Assembly (NCBI RefSeq): GCF_000304475.1
Contig: NC_018940.1
Coordinates: forward strand, 310,001-374,000
From: Kazachstania africana CBS 2517
Taxonomy: Eukaryota > Ascomycota > Saccharomycetes > Saccharomycetales > Saccharomycetaceae
Length of the DNA: 64,000 nucleotides
Direction of reading: 5' to 3'
The notes beneath the pieces are model-generated. The model had not been told where the DNA came from. It did no database searches and saw only the letters and a list, made by a program, of their open reading frames with translations. The translations under genes were made by a program, and so were the position numbers. This document shows positions 10,778-21,072 of the stretch, piece after piece (the stretch's first letter is position 1; the number at the start of each line of letters is the position of its first letter).

Positions 10778-12397
10778 TTATAATAAAAATGGGATAACCA
10801 ACAAAGCAAAGAATGAGCTACTCATTTCAATTACAGCAGCTGATCCCTCGTAAGCTTGCACAGTGTTGGTAGAAGAAGATGATGATAAAGTTAAAACCTT
10901 AGTGACTGTAGTAGCGGTTTCAACTTCAGTAATAGTAGAAGTCTGGTCAACAGACGTGGCTTGAGCAGCAGGAGCCTCAGTAGTTGTAGCAGCCTCAGCA
11001 GGAGCTTCAGCAGGAGCCTCGGTGTTGGAAGCAGCTGTTGTGGTGGCAGCAGTACCAGCTGGAGAAGTAACAATAGTGCTCTTGGAAGTAGTAGCAGCTT
11101 CAGCACACTCGGTACATTCAACAACGGTGGTAGTAGAGTAAACAGTTGTGTAGGTAATATCATCACTGACGTAAGTAGAAGTTGCGTCGCATACAGTGGT
11201 GGTGTAGGTCTTATTGTCAGTGACGGTAGTTGTCTCAGTTGCACCAGCAACAGAAGTTTCGGATTCTGGACAGTATGTAGTAGTTTCAGTATCAACCTTA
11301 ACGACAGTAGTATAAGTAGTAGATTCGTTACTGACTACTGAAGTGGTAGATTTTTCAGTGGCATCTGCAGTAGAAGTTTCGGATTCTGGACAGTACGTAG
11401 TAGTTTCAGTATCAACCTTAACGACAGTAGTATAAGTAGTAGATTCGTTACTGACTACTGAAGTGGTAGATTTTTCAGTGGCATCGGCATCGACATCGCC
11501 AGAAGAAACTGGTACAGTGGTGGTGTAAGTGGTAGAAGCGTTGCTGATTACTAAAGTGGTGGACTTGGAGTCAGCATCGGTGGCGGAAGCACCAGAAGAT
11601 GTAGAAGAAACTGGTACAGTTGTGGTGTAGGTGGTAGAGGCGTTGCTAACTACTGAAGTGGTAGATTTGGAGTCAGCATCGACAGCGGAGGCATCAGAAG
11701 AGGTGGTGGAAGTAGCGGTGGAGATAGAAGAAGAGGTGGTAGAAGTAGAAGAAGCGGAAGAAGAAGAACTTGAACAAGTTAAAGTGGAATCCTTCAAATT
11801 ACCTACTTCTTCAGCAAATTCACCAATGTAGTTTCCTGCTGGGTTATATTCACAGACAATGTAGTTCCCATAGTAAGAACCACAGTATACTATAGCACAA
11901 CCGATTTCTGTAGTGTCTCTCCAGACTAATTGAGTGAAATGACCAGTAGAGGAGGAATAACCCGGATCACAGAAGTCATATTTTGAAATTTCATTGTACC
12001 AAGCATCCACGGCACCTGTGACACTGTAACCGATAGCAAGATTTTCACCGTATTCACCACCGGAGTGAGTTAGGCTACCACTACAGGTATATTCTGACGC
12101 GTATTTTTCAGCGTAGAGAGCCAATGTATCGGACCATGTGACATTGTTTGTGTCCTCATGTAGTGATCTATAGTAATTTGTTTCATCGAGCATTTCGGTG
12201 ATTTCTTCCTCTGTCATCGCGTATTCGCTGTAGGAAGCCGATGAGCTAGAGCTGGCAGAAGTAGATGTAGAACTACTAGAAGAAGAAGCGGACTTTGAGA
12301 TGGAGCTGGATGTAGTGACTGCGGAAGTGCTGTTTGAAGCAGCATGCACTGATTTCAGAGCGGCTAATGCCAAGAGAGCATTGTTAGAGAGCTTCAT
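10778..12397 (-). CDS. PRY3: GPI-anchored CAP/SCP-domain cell-wall protein Pry3
   Basis: 539 residues from the ATG at 12397; the frame continues upstream only to a TTG at 12433, and the 12397 start gives a clean signal peptide (MKLSNNALLALAALKSVHA). A Ser-rich stretch is followed by a CAP domain at about 65-205 with GHFTQLVWR and CEYNPAGNY. The remainder is Ser/Thr-rich with four copies of a KSTTSVVSN-type repeat, two of them near identical (see repeat at 11251-11485). The C-terminus ends in a hydrophobic segment (SSSFFALLVIPFLL) typical of a GPI-attachment signal. It is shorter than S. cerevisiae Pry3 (881 residues), mainly in the repeat region. Pry3 is a cell-wall protein of daughter cells and, like Pry1, belongs to the sterol-binding CAP family. 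Confidence 0.93.
   Translation of the reverse strand: MKLSNNALLALAALKSVHAASNSTSAVTTSSSISKSASSSSSSTSTSASSSSSASYSEYAMTEEEITEMLDETNYYRSLHEDTNNVTWSDTLALYAEKYASEYTCSGSLTHSGGEYGENLAIGYSVTGAVDAWYNEISKYDFCDPGYSSSTGHFTQLVWRDTTEIGCAIVYCGSYYGNYIVCEYNPAGNYIGEFAEEVGNLKDSTLTCSSSSSSASSTSTTSSSISTATSTTSSDASAVDADSKSTTSVVSNASTTYTTTVPVSSTSSGASATDADSKSTTLVISNASTTYTTTVPVSSGDVDADATEKSTTSVVSNESTTYTTVVKVDTETTTYCPESETSTADATEKSTTSVVSNESTTYTTVVKVDTETTTYCPESETSVAGATETTTVTDNKTYTTTVCDATSTYVSDDITYTTVYSTTTVVECTECAEAATTSKSTIVTSPAGTAATTTAASNTEAPAEAPAEAATTTEAPAAQATSVDQTSTITEVETATTVTKVLTLSSSSSTNTVQAYEGSAAVIEMSSSFFALLVIPFLL
11251..11485 (-). repeat. Tandem 120-bp near-identical repeat inside PRY3
   Basis: Two copies of a segment of about 115 bp, 11251-11365 and 11371-11485, offset by exactly 120 bp. 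I see only one or two differences (for example CAGTATGTAG against CAGTACGTAG). Each encodes 40 residues containing TTYTTVVKVDTETTTYCPES. Two more divergent copies lie nearer the CAP domain. The period is a multiple of three, so unit gain or loss keeps the frame. Confidence 0.93.
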
Positions 12398-12500
12398 TTT
12401 GAGTGGGATTAAATTGGTATAGGTGATTTTCAATGAAGTATTGAACGGAGAATTTGTGACAAAAATTGAAACAAATTTAAAACAAAACTAACACTTGTTG

Positions 12501-12508
12501 TATTTATA
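12501..12508 (-). promoter_or_regulatory. TATA box of PRY3
   Basis: TATAAATA on the minus strand, about 104 bp upstream of the PRY3 ATG, a normal distance for a yeast TATA element. Its presence inside the 130-codon frame at 12430-12822 argues against that frame being a gene. Confidence 0.6.
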
Positions 12509-13549
12509 CCCTGTAGGGCATGCTTGCTCAAATACACTTCCAGAAAATTTTTGCAAGCACAGGTTTGTTTCTTTTTGATTCTGTCACTCTCCCGGTTAAG
12601 TTCAGCTATAGGTAAGTCCAAGCTCAAGCGGATCTTTCTTGGCAAACTAAAAGGTAGCTTAAGGTATGGCGAAGGCCCCGAAGATTTGTTGTGGATTAAG
12701 CCTGTTAAAAAACGAATTAGTAGTATTGACAGAACGCGGTTGCCAAAAATGGAAACCATTTTCCTAGCTCTACAGAAAACGACGCAGTAAAGGGTCGACT
12801 GACGGCAACAGGCACCTTCCATTTAGGGAAGTGCAGGTTGTCCGAAATTGGCAATCGCGTACCGGCAAGGGCGTGAAAAAGTTTTTAAGTTCTCTGGCGT
12901 TGTTTCTTTTTCTTTTTTTTCCCCATTCTCCTCTATTGTCCAGATCGTAATAGGAGATTGTCCAGTAGTGTAAATAATTTACCTTCGGAGAAAACGACGG
13001 AGAGCTGCGTTTTTTTTTAAGTAGGCTAAAGGTGATGCAATCACGCGCTCATCCATTTTAACCCAGCACAAGTCAGAATTAAAGCTGGGCAACGGAACTT
13101 TTTCGGGTGATAAAGGATTGATAGCATACTGGGTCTCAGTGCCCTCCCCATATCTGCAATCGGTAGCGAAGGCGTATTGTTTAGTGTTATCTGTAACGGA
13201 ACTACAAAGGAAACTGCCCTAACGAAGTTCATAAAGTGTACGATTACACGCTTTACATCGAACTAGAAAAAGAGAGAAAAATTATGCATGATGGTTAACC
13301 TTCGAGATTTTTTAGAACAAAGTTTCTGGTAACCTTACGAAACTAATTGAACCATTCCTCCCTCACTGTAGGGAGTTTCCAGTTTGTCTCTTGGCAACCC
13401 GAAATTCCTACTGGGAAGACACAGTGAGAATGCGAAAGTCCACTGCAATCTCTGAGAAAGGCGAATACACGCAGGAAACCTTTCTTCGGTCCAGCTGTGC
13501 TGTTCAGCCATATGGCAGCCATCTCTTTCCTTCCTCGAGAGATGGAAAC

Positions 13550-13581
13550 TTCACGCTGTGCCGTGTCTAAACCAGCGTGAA
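13550..13581. repeat. Inverted repeat (9-bp arms) upstream of NET1
   Basis: TTCACGCTG at 13550-13558 pairs perfectly with CAGCGTGAA at 13573-13581 across a 14-nt loop. Nearby are CATCTCT...AGAGATG (about 13519-13544) and CTCCC...GGGAG (about 13360-13377). They may be protein-binding dyads or an RNA structure, or chance. Confidence 0.6.
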
Positions 13582-14218
13582 AAGTGTAGCAATTTGAAAG
13601 AAGACAGCATCGCTAAGAGAGATTTTTCCCCGGTAGTTTCCTCTTCGAAACCGCAGGTATCACAGATCAATTTTCAAATCCAAACTGCCCGTAAGCTTCG
13701 TAATCTGACCCACCTAATCTCGAACACAACTGCTATTCGCTCGTTTGATGCACGCATGTGTGTGTTTCTTAGTCTCGTCATCGTGGCACGTAATTGCTGG
13801 ACTTCCCTTGCACTTACACTGGCCATTTCTTTATTAGCATAGGCTCCTCAATATAGATTGGCTCACCAAGCACACCACACAAAAAGAAACGACCCACGCA
13901 CATGCTAGAATCCACACTTCTTATATTAACCTCCAGAGTATCTTCCTGATTCATCCGTGAATTGATCCCTGGTAGCCAGCCACTTATACACACACACAAT
14001 CTCTCTCTCTCTCTCTGTTTTATTAATACTTTTTTTAGTCGCACTTGTTCGCATCTCGCTTGATCTCAATATCAAAATTTTTAGGCCCATCTTTATTTTT
14101 TTCATTCATCCCAATATGGATGTCAAATGGCTTAATTAACTTGTAGATACTCAGAATCCAAGCTCTTTCCCCTTTCTTATTCGATCGAGAAAGGGACTTT
14201 CATTGCTCCTCTCCTTAC

Positions 14219-16366
14219 ATGTACAAATTACAGATCGTACTGTTACCTCCGTCTGCTTTCACCTCACAAAGTTACAATAATGATCCAAATAGTGCCATTC
14301 AAAATATTTCCATGGTAAGTACTACTACAAGCTTATCCCAACGCAGATCGTTCTTTCGACAAAGATATAATCCAAAGGCAAGTAAAAAATTCCTACATTT
14401 CACTAGTCCCTCAGCATCTCTCTCTCATTTGGCCGATGAAATCATCGAAAGGTTCAATATTTTGTACCCTCATTTAACCAAATCAATATGTATACTCACT
14501 TTACAAGATATAAATTCTTGTGATCTAGACCCAGATTTTATTGTCAAAGACGTATTCAACTCAAATAATATAGTTCATGTTCTTCTAAAAGATGATTTCA
14601 CAAATGAAAATATTTTGTCTCCAGTCTCTAAATATAGTAGTCTCGATAGAAAGAACCGATCACATTCCAAAAAATTCAGTTTTCAACAACCGTCAAGAAT
14701 CTCTACAGCCACCCACTTACCAACCCAAATCCGTCCTATACTAGAATCGAAAACTTTGTTAGGTACTCCACAATTCACTACGGTAACACCATATAAACCA
14801 AACCGTGTAGAAAAACCACATGCGAAGCCATCCATACATCCATTGGCGAACTCCAGTAAGACAATCTCAGAAACTTTGAAAATTCCAGACCCCAAAACGG
14901 TAAAGGACTTGAACACCAGTTATATTCAAATTGATAGAACCCCCTTTACCGAAGTCAAACTCACTTCTAATGAAGCCTCAAAAACACATAACATTCAGCG
15001 CACTTTGCTGCGTCAACAGAGCTCAATTGCTGATAAGAATGGCTCTCCAGTGAGGAATAATTCCTCAATGGAGGATATTACTGATAATGTCCATTTGGCT
15101 GCCTTGCCGAAAGCCATTCATCATAATCATCGTAAGGAAATAGTAGATCATGACGTTACAGATAACACTGTATTAGAGATTGAGCCACAGAAACTCACCG
15201 AAGATTTACAGGTAGAACATCCATTACTTGCATCTCCTTCCTCAAAAGCCGATGACAAACCAACTTTTGACGAAAGAAATGAACCAAATGTAAGTTTTAA
15301 TTCAAGTTTTCAAAAAAGCGATCTTATTAGTGTATTTGAAAATGACAACATCACTATCCCACCTTGGTTGGCCGCAAGAGCTTCCAATACACCACGCTCG
15401 CCATCAAGAAAAAAACCCTATACTACTGTTTTGCATAAGGATATTGATAACTCGAAACCAGATCCAAGAAATATATTACCCCAGAGGACTACAAGAGTAG
15501 CCGCTAGAAAAGCAGCACAGAAGCTGGCAGGAAACACAACTATTACAAAAGAGAGTTCTGCTGAAGACTCAGTTGTGAGTGAAGATGACAATCTTTCCTC
15601 ATGGAGCTTTATTGATACTGACAATAGTAGTGGTATTGAGGAAAATCTTTCTTTTTCTAGTGATGATGATAATGACAATGATACTTACAATGAAGAAATG
15701 CAGACAGATTTTCCTGCACAAAGACCGCCTTTGAAAGAATCTGTCGTTTTACAACACACTGCCGAAGAATCAGGTGATCTTAATGATGCATCAGTAGAAA
15801 ACGACTTTCCTGCAGGTATTAGTAATGGAGGGGGAGGGAGTGTATCACCGCCAAATGGTGCTGAAACGATAGCTGAGAAACAAGGCGATATCAATACGGA
15901 GCATTCCGATTCTTCGCATATATATTCAAAAGATACTGTAGGTATTGAAACCAAGTTGAAACAGGTAGTAAGCATGTCAAAACTGAAAGACATTCCGATA
16001 TATAATTCTGGTTTCAACGGCGCAACAGGGAATAAATTTGCATCCAGGAGTATCGTTTCCAAACCACCACTAGTGTCCCAAAATTCTACCTCCACTCAAA
16101 TCCCTATTACTCAGTTTTTACAAGACCTGCCAAAAACAACGAAAACCATTAATCACACAGCTTCTAAGAGCATGTTTCATAGTTTACCAACGAAAATGCG
16201 GCCTTCATTGAGTTCCATGTCTGATTTGGCTAATAGAGCTGGTGTTCAAAAGCTTGGTTTAGTTATGCTGGAAAAAGTAAGAAATTTTGATGGCATGAGT
16301 GAGGAAGAGCCCGATGCGATTGAATTAGATCATAGTGACAGTGACAGTCATACTAAGTTGGTATAA
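14219..16366 (+). CDS. NET1: Nucleolar RENT-complex protein of the Net1/Tof2 family
   Basis: 715 residues starting at the ATG at 14219. The first ~130 residues are the conserved Net1/Tof2 N-terminal domain (MYKLQIVLLPPS..., CDLDPDFIVKDVFNSNNIVHVLL); the rest is low-complexity, Ser/Asn/Asp-rich and probably disordered, with an acidic stretch near residues 480-500 and an acidic tail. Net1 anchors Cdc14 and Sir2 at rDNA, inhibits Cdc14 until anaphase and stimulates RNA polymerase I; its duplicate Tof2 activates Cdc14. The position between PRY3 and SMC3 matches YJL076W (NET1). However, the length is far below S. cerevisiae Net1 (1189) and closer to Tof2 (771), so the biochemical role may be mixed. 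The long upstream region suggests complex regulation. Confidence 0.85.
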   Translation: MYKLQIVLLPPSAFTSQSYNNDPNSAIQNISMVSTTTSLSQRRSFFRQRYNPKASKKFLHFTSPSASLSHLADEIIERFNILYPHLTKSICILTLQDINSCDLDPDFIVKDVFNSNNIVHVLLKDDFTNENILSPVSKYSSLDRKNRSHSKKFSFQQPSRISTATHLPTQIRPILESKTLLGTPQFTTVTPYKPNRVEKPHAKPSIHPLANSSKTISETLKIPDPKTVKDLNTSYIQIDRTPFTEVKLTSNEASKTHNIQRTLLRQQSSIADKNGSPVRNNSSMEDITDNVHLAALPKAIHHNHRKEIVDHDVTDNTVLEIEPQKLTEDLQVEHPLLASPSSKADDKPTFDERNEPNVSFNSSFQKSDLISVFENDNITIPPWLAARASNTPRSPSRKKPYTTVLHKDIDNSKPDPRNILPQRTTRVAARKAAQKLAGNTTITKESSAEDSVVSEDDNLSSWSFIDTDNSSGIEENLSFSSDDDNDNDTYNEEMQTDFPAQRPPLKESVVLQHTAEESGDLNDASVENDFPAGISNGGGGSVSPPNGAETIAEKQGDINTEHSDSSHIYSKDTVGIETKLKQVVSMSKLKDIPIYNSGFNGATGNKFASRSIVSKPPLVSQNSTSTQIPITQFLQDLPKTTKTINHTASKSMFHSLPTKMRPSLSSMSDLANRAGVQKLGLVMLEKVRNFDGMSEEEPDAIELDHSDSDSHTKLV

Positions 16367-16619
16367 TAACTTACACTTTTTCTGTATGCCATTGAGTGAT
16401 AACGATCGAGAAAACATAGCATTAGATAGTCTTCTCCAGTTCAATGAACTTAAGGCATATTTATGTGTATATAAGGCGAACTTTAATTGCATAATAAAGT
16501 CCTATTACCATAAAACCATGGTAGTAGCGAGAAAATAACGAAGAATAACTTATTTACTAGTACAGTTATATAATGATATCAAACAGCTTATATAGTGAGC
16601 GACTGGAATGTAGACCCTA

Positions 16620-19600
16620 TCAGACATCTGCAAACCTGCTACTACCACGTATGAAATTAATAGCCTCATCCCTTTCTATCTCAAGAACGCTAGAAATTTT
16701 ATTCTCATACTTCACACGGAAAAACTTGTCAGCAACTTGTAACATATCTGTTCTAAATGTGGTACATATAAACTGTGCATTTTTGGACAATTCCTTTAAG
16801 GTATTCGCAACAGCAGTTCTGTATTGTTTATCTAAGGCAGCATCAATTTCATCAAATAGGTAAAATGGTGCAGGATCTACCATTTGAATTGCTAAAATAA
16901 GAGCAATTGCACATACTGTCTTTTGTCCTCCTGACAATTGCTCAACATGCAGTTGCTCATCATTTTTGGAATTGAATGACACAGAAATCGATACACCAGT
17001 ATACATCGGCTGCGCATCTATATCCATATCGTTAGTTTCATCCTCAAGATCTGGAGTGGCGGAATTTTCTTGGTTGGTCCTGTGAATCACTAATTTACCG
17101 GTACCTCTTGGAACCAAAGTTTCGAAGACTTTCACAAAATTTTCTGAGACTTTTCTAAAAGTTTTATCAACTGCATTGATTTTTTGTTCCTTTAATTTTT
17201 CAATCAGTTCCTGAATAGATATTTTAGACAGCTCTAATTCTCTCGATCTTTCAACCAACTCTGTTTGCTTTTCGCCGAACCTTCTGAAGTTTTCAAAGGC
17301 TCTCTTATTAACATTTACCAACTTCGATATTTCGGAATTGGCTTCATTTAGCTTTTCTAACAAGTCCTCGCTTGAGAGACTGTTAAAATCGTTCAATGCA
17401 TCTTCAGCTAATAAACCAATTTCTCTGATTTTTTGTTGTAACTCATCCCGTCTGGAGGCTAGGGTTGTCTTTTTGATCAGTGTCTTCTCTACACTTTTCT
17501 GATAATTCTCAATCTTCTTTAATAGAAGACGTTGTTGGGAGTTGGCTTTCTCCAATATTTTTTCATTATTGGTTTTTTCCCCATTTAGGCCGTCAATTTC
17601 ATTCTGAATTGTGTAGATATCATTTTTGGCCTCCTCCTGTTCAGAGTCTAATCTTTCTCTCTGTGATTCTAGCGACCTTAATTCTTCGACTAAATCTTGA
17701 GCAATGGAACCTCCGCCAATTTCTGAAATTTTCGACTCAATATCTTGTTGCTGGGGTATGAGCTTGGAATTCAGTTCTGCATTCAGCGTATTTATTGTTG
17801 TCGTAATGCTTTCGAGCGCTTCAGAAGTTACTGTTAAATCATTGGAAATCTTGCTAATAGAGGCACTGATGGTCTCTAAAAGCTGCTTTTGCTCCGAAGA
17901 AAGTGCACTTTCAAAGTCTGTCTCCAAATCATGTTGATACGAAATGACTTTTTCCCGAATAATGCTTATATTTGTTTCCACTTTTTCTCTTTTTAGCACG
18001 ACAGATTGCAACGATTCCTCAAGGACGTATTTCTCAGACTTTTTGTTGTTCAGTTTTACCCTCTGATGCTCTACATTAGTTAAAATTGTTTCTCTTTGGT
18101 TCGATATAGTTCTCAATTCACCATTTAGCTTATCAATTTCAGAATCGATGATTGCCAGTTCCCGTTTGACTGTTTCTAAATCAGCTGTTGTTTGTGCATG
18201 TGAGTCTCTTGCATCAGAAAGATTTTTTAAACTTTCTAGTCTTGTCCTCTTGTGATAATCAAAGTAACCACCTGTTAACACACCTCTTTTATCCGCTCTA
18301 TCCCCATCTAGGGTGATTGCATTTAATTTGAATTTTTTCGCTAATTTCAAACCATATGAAAGATCTTTGACAACAATAGTTTTACCAAATATGTGTTTCA
18401 TGGCACCTTCAAATTTAGACTCGTATTTCAGTTTTTTAATTAGTGGAGTAAAAGAAGAATATTGATCTGCTGGGGGATATGTAATATTGGGATCATTGTA
18501 GATTTTGTTTAATGGAATGAAAGTGACTCTGCCACCCTTCATTCTGTACAATTCTTGCATAAGAAGAGATGCCGTTTCCTCAGTGTCAACGATTATGTGA
18601 AAAAGTTGATTACCACCGATTATTTCCACACAATTTTTGTACTTCTCACTGGCCTTTATCAACTCACCAACTGTCCCAAAGACGGAATCTGGTGGTAGCT
18701 TTAATTTCTGGGTAATTTCTTTGATACTAGCAATACCATGTGACAGATTTCTATCCATTGTTTCATTAAGGTTTCTTTCTGATTGTTTAAGATCATTTGA
18801 TACAGTATCCAAAATCGCTTGCAATTTCTGCTCACGTCTCCATAACTCTTTACGTTGATCAATCTTTTCAGAATATAGGCGCTTTCTCTCATTATACTGT
18901 GTAGTTAGTCCCTCCATATTTGAAGTTATCTCATTTCCAGCTATGGATTCGTTTAGAGAGTTTATTTCCACATCCATGTCGTTTAGGGATGCTTTGATAT
19001 TTGCATACTCGATAGAGAGATTGTTCAGCGAATGATTTTGTAGATCATTCAAATTCGATTCTTGCTCTTTAATTTCAGAGTTGATCCAATTATCACGTTC
19101 CTGTTTTGACTCGAATCTTTCATAACTACTACGTTTCAATAGTAGATCTCTCTGTTTCTGTTTAAGTTGTTCTAAGTCAAACTTAAATTTCAACTCTTGG
19201 TTTGTGAGTTCATTGAACCTTGGTAAAATCTTATTTAGTTTTTCCTGACGTTCAGAAATTCTATTTTTTATTTTACCCAAGTTATCCATCAGGCTTGTAG
19301 ACTGTTCGGTATTTAGACTTAGTTGATTTTGTAGATCATTGATTTTTAGATTAATATCTGCAGATTTATTTAACACTTCAGCAAGATTAGACTTAGCTTG
19401 TTGCAAATCATTGTTTATTTTGATTTTAAGATGATTTCCTATGGTGTTCAGATTCATGGTAACATCATTCACCATTGTTTCTCTTTTATCTAATTCTTGG
19501 ATATAACTCTCCGAAGACTGCAAAATTGAGTTATAATCATCATCAAGCGATTCAATTTGGTTGATCAAGTCATTCAATTCTCTGTCATAAAGGGTGAATT

Positions 19601-20303
19601 GTAAAACTTTGCGGTTCTTATCAAATTTATTGAATTTTTCGAGCTCTAATTTTTCCCACTCCATTTCATTGAGTTTGTTCTTTAGTTCACTCAATTCTTT
19701 ATCTATTGTTGATTTTTTAAATTCAGTTTCTTTGATTTTTTTCAAGGAATCATTTAGTTTTATTTCGAATGATTTAGCGCCAACAACATCTTCTAATAAT
19801 TGCAACCTTTCTTTGTCCTTAGCATTGGTCAAAGCAATAATTTTACCTTGTGGAACTATGTTATATGGGTTACTCATTGAGAATCCAGCCGTCTCCAAGA
19901 TTCTTACAATGTCACTTTTAGTGACATTTCTATCATTGATTTGGTAGTCATCTTTTTTTAGACCCACTGTTCTTCTGATAAAGACTTCATTATTTGGTCT
20001 TGGGACAATACTAGCGTTTGAGGCCAGTATCATTCTATTATCAGGATCATGAAACACAATTTCTACGGAACAACTCATGACCGATGACCCTCCACTAGTG
20101 CCTTGGTGAATTAAACCTTGTCTCTCTTCCCTTTTCAAGTTTGAATAATCGTCACTGAGCACAAACCGAATGGCAGCAAACAGATTGGATTTACCTGAAC
20201 CATTCGACCCAATTATGATATTATGGTGCGGTGAGAAGTTGTCAATTATAGTCTCATTCCTGTAAGTTTTGAAACCTTTTATGATTACCCGTTTAATATA
20301 CAT
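16620..20303 (-). CDS. SMC3: Cohesin ATPase subunit Smc3
   Basis: 1227 residues (S. cerevisiae 1230). The N-terminal Walker A is GSNGSGKSN at about 32-40. Two long coiled coils flank a hinge at about 515-665. The C-terminal signature is LSGGQKT, followed by Walker B in PFYLFDEIDAALD. The acetylation pair that Eco1 modifies is present as Lys116-Lys117 in GLKKDDY. Smc3 forms the cohesin ring with Smc1 and Mcd1/Scc1, holding sister chromatids together. Two MCB boxes 137 and 170 bp upstream fit G1/S-phase expression by MBF. The gene is divergent from JEM1 and convergent with NET1, as in YJL074C. Confidence 0.98.
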   Translation of the reverse strand: MYIKRVIIKGFKTYRNETIIDNFSPHHNIIIGSNGSGKSNLFAAIRFVLSDDYSNLKREERQGLIHQGTSGGSSVMSCSVEIVFHDPDNRMILASNASIVPRPNNEVFIRRTVGLKKDDYQINDRNVTKSDIVRILETAGFSMSNPYNIVPQGKIIALTNAKDKERLQLLEDVVGAKSFEIKLNDSLKKIKETEFKKSTIDKELSELKNKLNEMEWEKLELEKFNKFDKNRKVLQFTLYDRELNDLINQIESLDDDYNSILQSSESYIQELDKRETMVNDVTMNLNTIGNHLKIKINNDLQQAKSNLAEVLNKSADINLKINDLQNQLSLNTEQSTSLMDNLGKIKNRISERQEKLNKILPRFNELTNQELKFKFDLEQLKQKQRDLLLKRSSYERFESKQERDNWINSEIKEQESNLNDLQNHSLNNLSIEYANIKASLNDMDVEINSLNESIAGNEITSNMEGLTTQYNERKRLYSEKIDQRKELWRREQKLQAILDTVSNDLKQSERNLNETMDRNLSHGIASIKEITQKLKLPPDSVFGTVGELIKASEKYKNCVEIIGGNQLFHIIVDTEETASLLMQELYRMKGGRVTFIPLNKIYNDPNITYPPADQYSSFTPLIKKLKYESKFEGAMKHIFGKTIVVKDLSYGLKLAKKFKLNAITLDGDRADKRGVLTGGYFDYHKRTRLESLKNLSDARDSHAQTTADLETVKRELAIIDSEIDKLNGELRTISNQRETILTNVEHQRVKLNNKKSEKYVLEESLQSVVLKREKVETNISIIREKVISYQHDLETDFESALSSEQKQLLETISASISKISNDLTVTSEALESITTTINTLNAELNSKLIPQQQDIESKISEIGGGSIAQDLVEELRSLESQRERLDSEQEEAKNDIYTIQNEIDGLNGEKTNNEKILEKANSQQRLLLKKIENYQKSVEKTLIKKTTLASRRDELQQKIREIGLLAEDALNDFNSLSSEDLLEKLNEANSEISKLVNVNKRAFENFRRFGEKQTELVERSRELELSKISIQELIEKLKEQKINAVDKTFRKVSENFVKVFETLVPRGTGKLVIHRTNQENSATPDLEDETNDMDIDAQPMYTGVSISVSFNSKNDEQLHVEQLSGGQKTVCAIALILAIQMVDPAPFYLFDEIDAALDKQYRTAVANTLKELSKNAQFICTTFRTDMLQVADKFFRVKYENKISSVLEIERDEAINFIRGSSRFADV

Positions 20304-20439
20304 GCTGTTGTAGTAGTGGCTGGTGTCTTCTAAGATGCTCCACCTGTCAGAATCACGTCCTTTATACCTTGTTGGCTGAGTGATTACAACTTCAATTGCA
20401 TATTAGAGAAGAATCATAGCATATAAAAAAAATTGCATT

Positions 20440-20445
20440 ACGCGT
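20440..20445. promoter_or_regulatory. MCB box (ACGCGT), proximal, SMC3 promoter
   Basis: ACGCGT 137 bp upstream of the SMC3 ATG. This palindromic element is the binding site of MBF (Mbp1-Swi6), which drives S-phase genes. Its pairing with a second copy 33 bp away makes chance less likely. Confidence 0.72.
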
Positions 20446-20472
20446 TTTGACATATTGGAAATGGAAATAATA

Positions 20473-20478
20473 ACGCGT
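20473..20478. promoter_or_regulatory. MCB box (ACGCGT), distal, SMC3 promoter
   Basis: Second ACGCGT, 170 bp upstream of the SMC3 ATG and far (about 600 bp) from JEM1, so SMC3 is the likely target. Confidence 0.72.
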
Positions 20479-21072
20479 CAGTTTCCTATTAAGGAAATGA
20501 ATTGACTATATTGCCTAAAGGGTCCCTATATTACTTAAGACAGTAATTTAATGCAAAATCGATGCTCTTTCATCCAATTATAGTGGAATTTGCTTCAGAC
20601 ATCGATAAAGCAAGTTGAGTTGTACTTTGACCAGATGGTCTCGAGTAGCGTGACAGGAAACCGTAGAAACCGCATAATGAAGCTTAAAGAATTACTGATG
20701 CATACTGGTTGGCAGTTGTTAATTGCATGGTAGAGGCAGCCATCGGTTGTGATGAACATCAATAACCTGTAGTTGCAAAGTGGAACTGGCACTTGCCTTG
20801 ACAGGAAAACTTCTTTTGAGTCCGGTCTTGGTGCTTCAATCCTAAAGTGAGCCCTATTTTTTTAAAAGGCATACCCTACGTATTTCCGGGCATATGTCAT
20901 TTAACCCTATCTAAGCCATCTTTTAACCCTGGCCCGGCTTTTTTTATAATATATGTTTTATAAAAAGGAACAGCTAAGAGGTTAGTTACTTTGAAGATGA
21001 CAGGAAGACGATATGGCAAGGAGACCTGGTTTCGTCAACTGCTCTGTCGATAGATATATATTGCTTTGAGTC

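Larger units (their letters stand above)
12398..14218. other. Long intergenic region between PRY3 and NET1
   Basis: 1.8 kb between the divergent PRY3 and NET1 genes. It contains the PRY3 TATA box, several perfect short inverted repeats at 13350-13585, a CA run near 13988-13998 and a CT run at 14000-14016. S. cerevisiae has ICS3 (131 codons) in this interval. A 130-codon ATG-initiated frame is present at 12430-12822 on the minus strand, but it ends 33 bp from the PRY3 start and overlaps its TATA box, so I do not call it. Nothing else coding was recognised. Confidence 0.55.
20304..21072. other. Divergent SMC3-JEM1 promoter region
   Basis: 769 bp between divergent genes. It contains the two MCB boxes close to SMC3. 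A 65-codon frame at 20595-20792 on the minus strand has no recognisable content and is not called. Confidence 0.6.

Noticed and set aside
12430..12822. 130-codon minus-strand frame in the position of S. cerevisiae ICS3 (131 codons)
   Set aside because: Length and place fit, but it ends 33 bp before PRY3 and contains the PRY3 TATA box, has no recognisable domain, and an overlapping plus-strand frame (12524-12790) is equally open. I do not remember the Ics3 sequence well enough to compare; an alignment would settle it.
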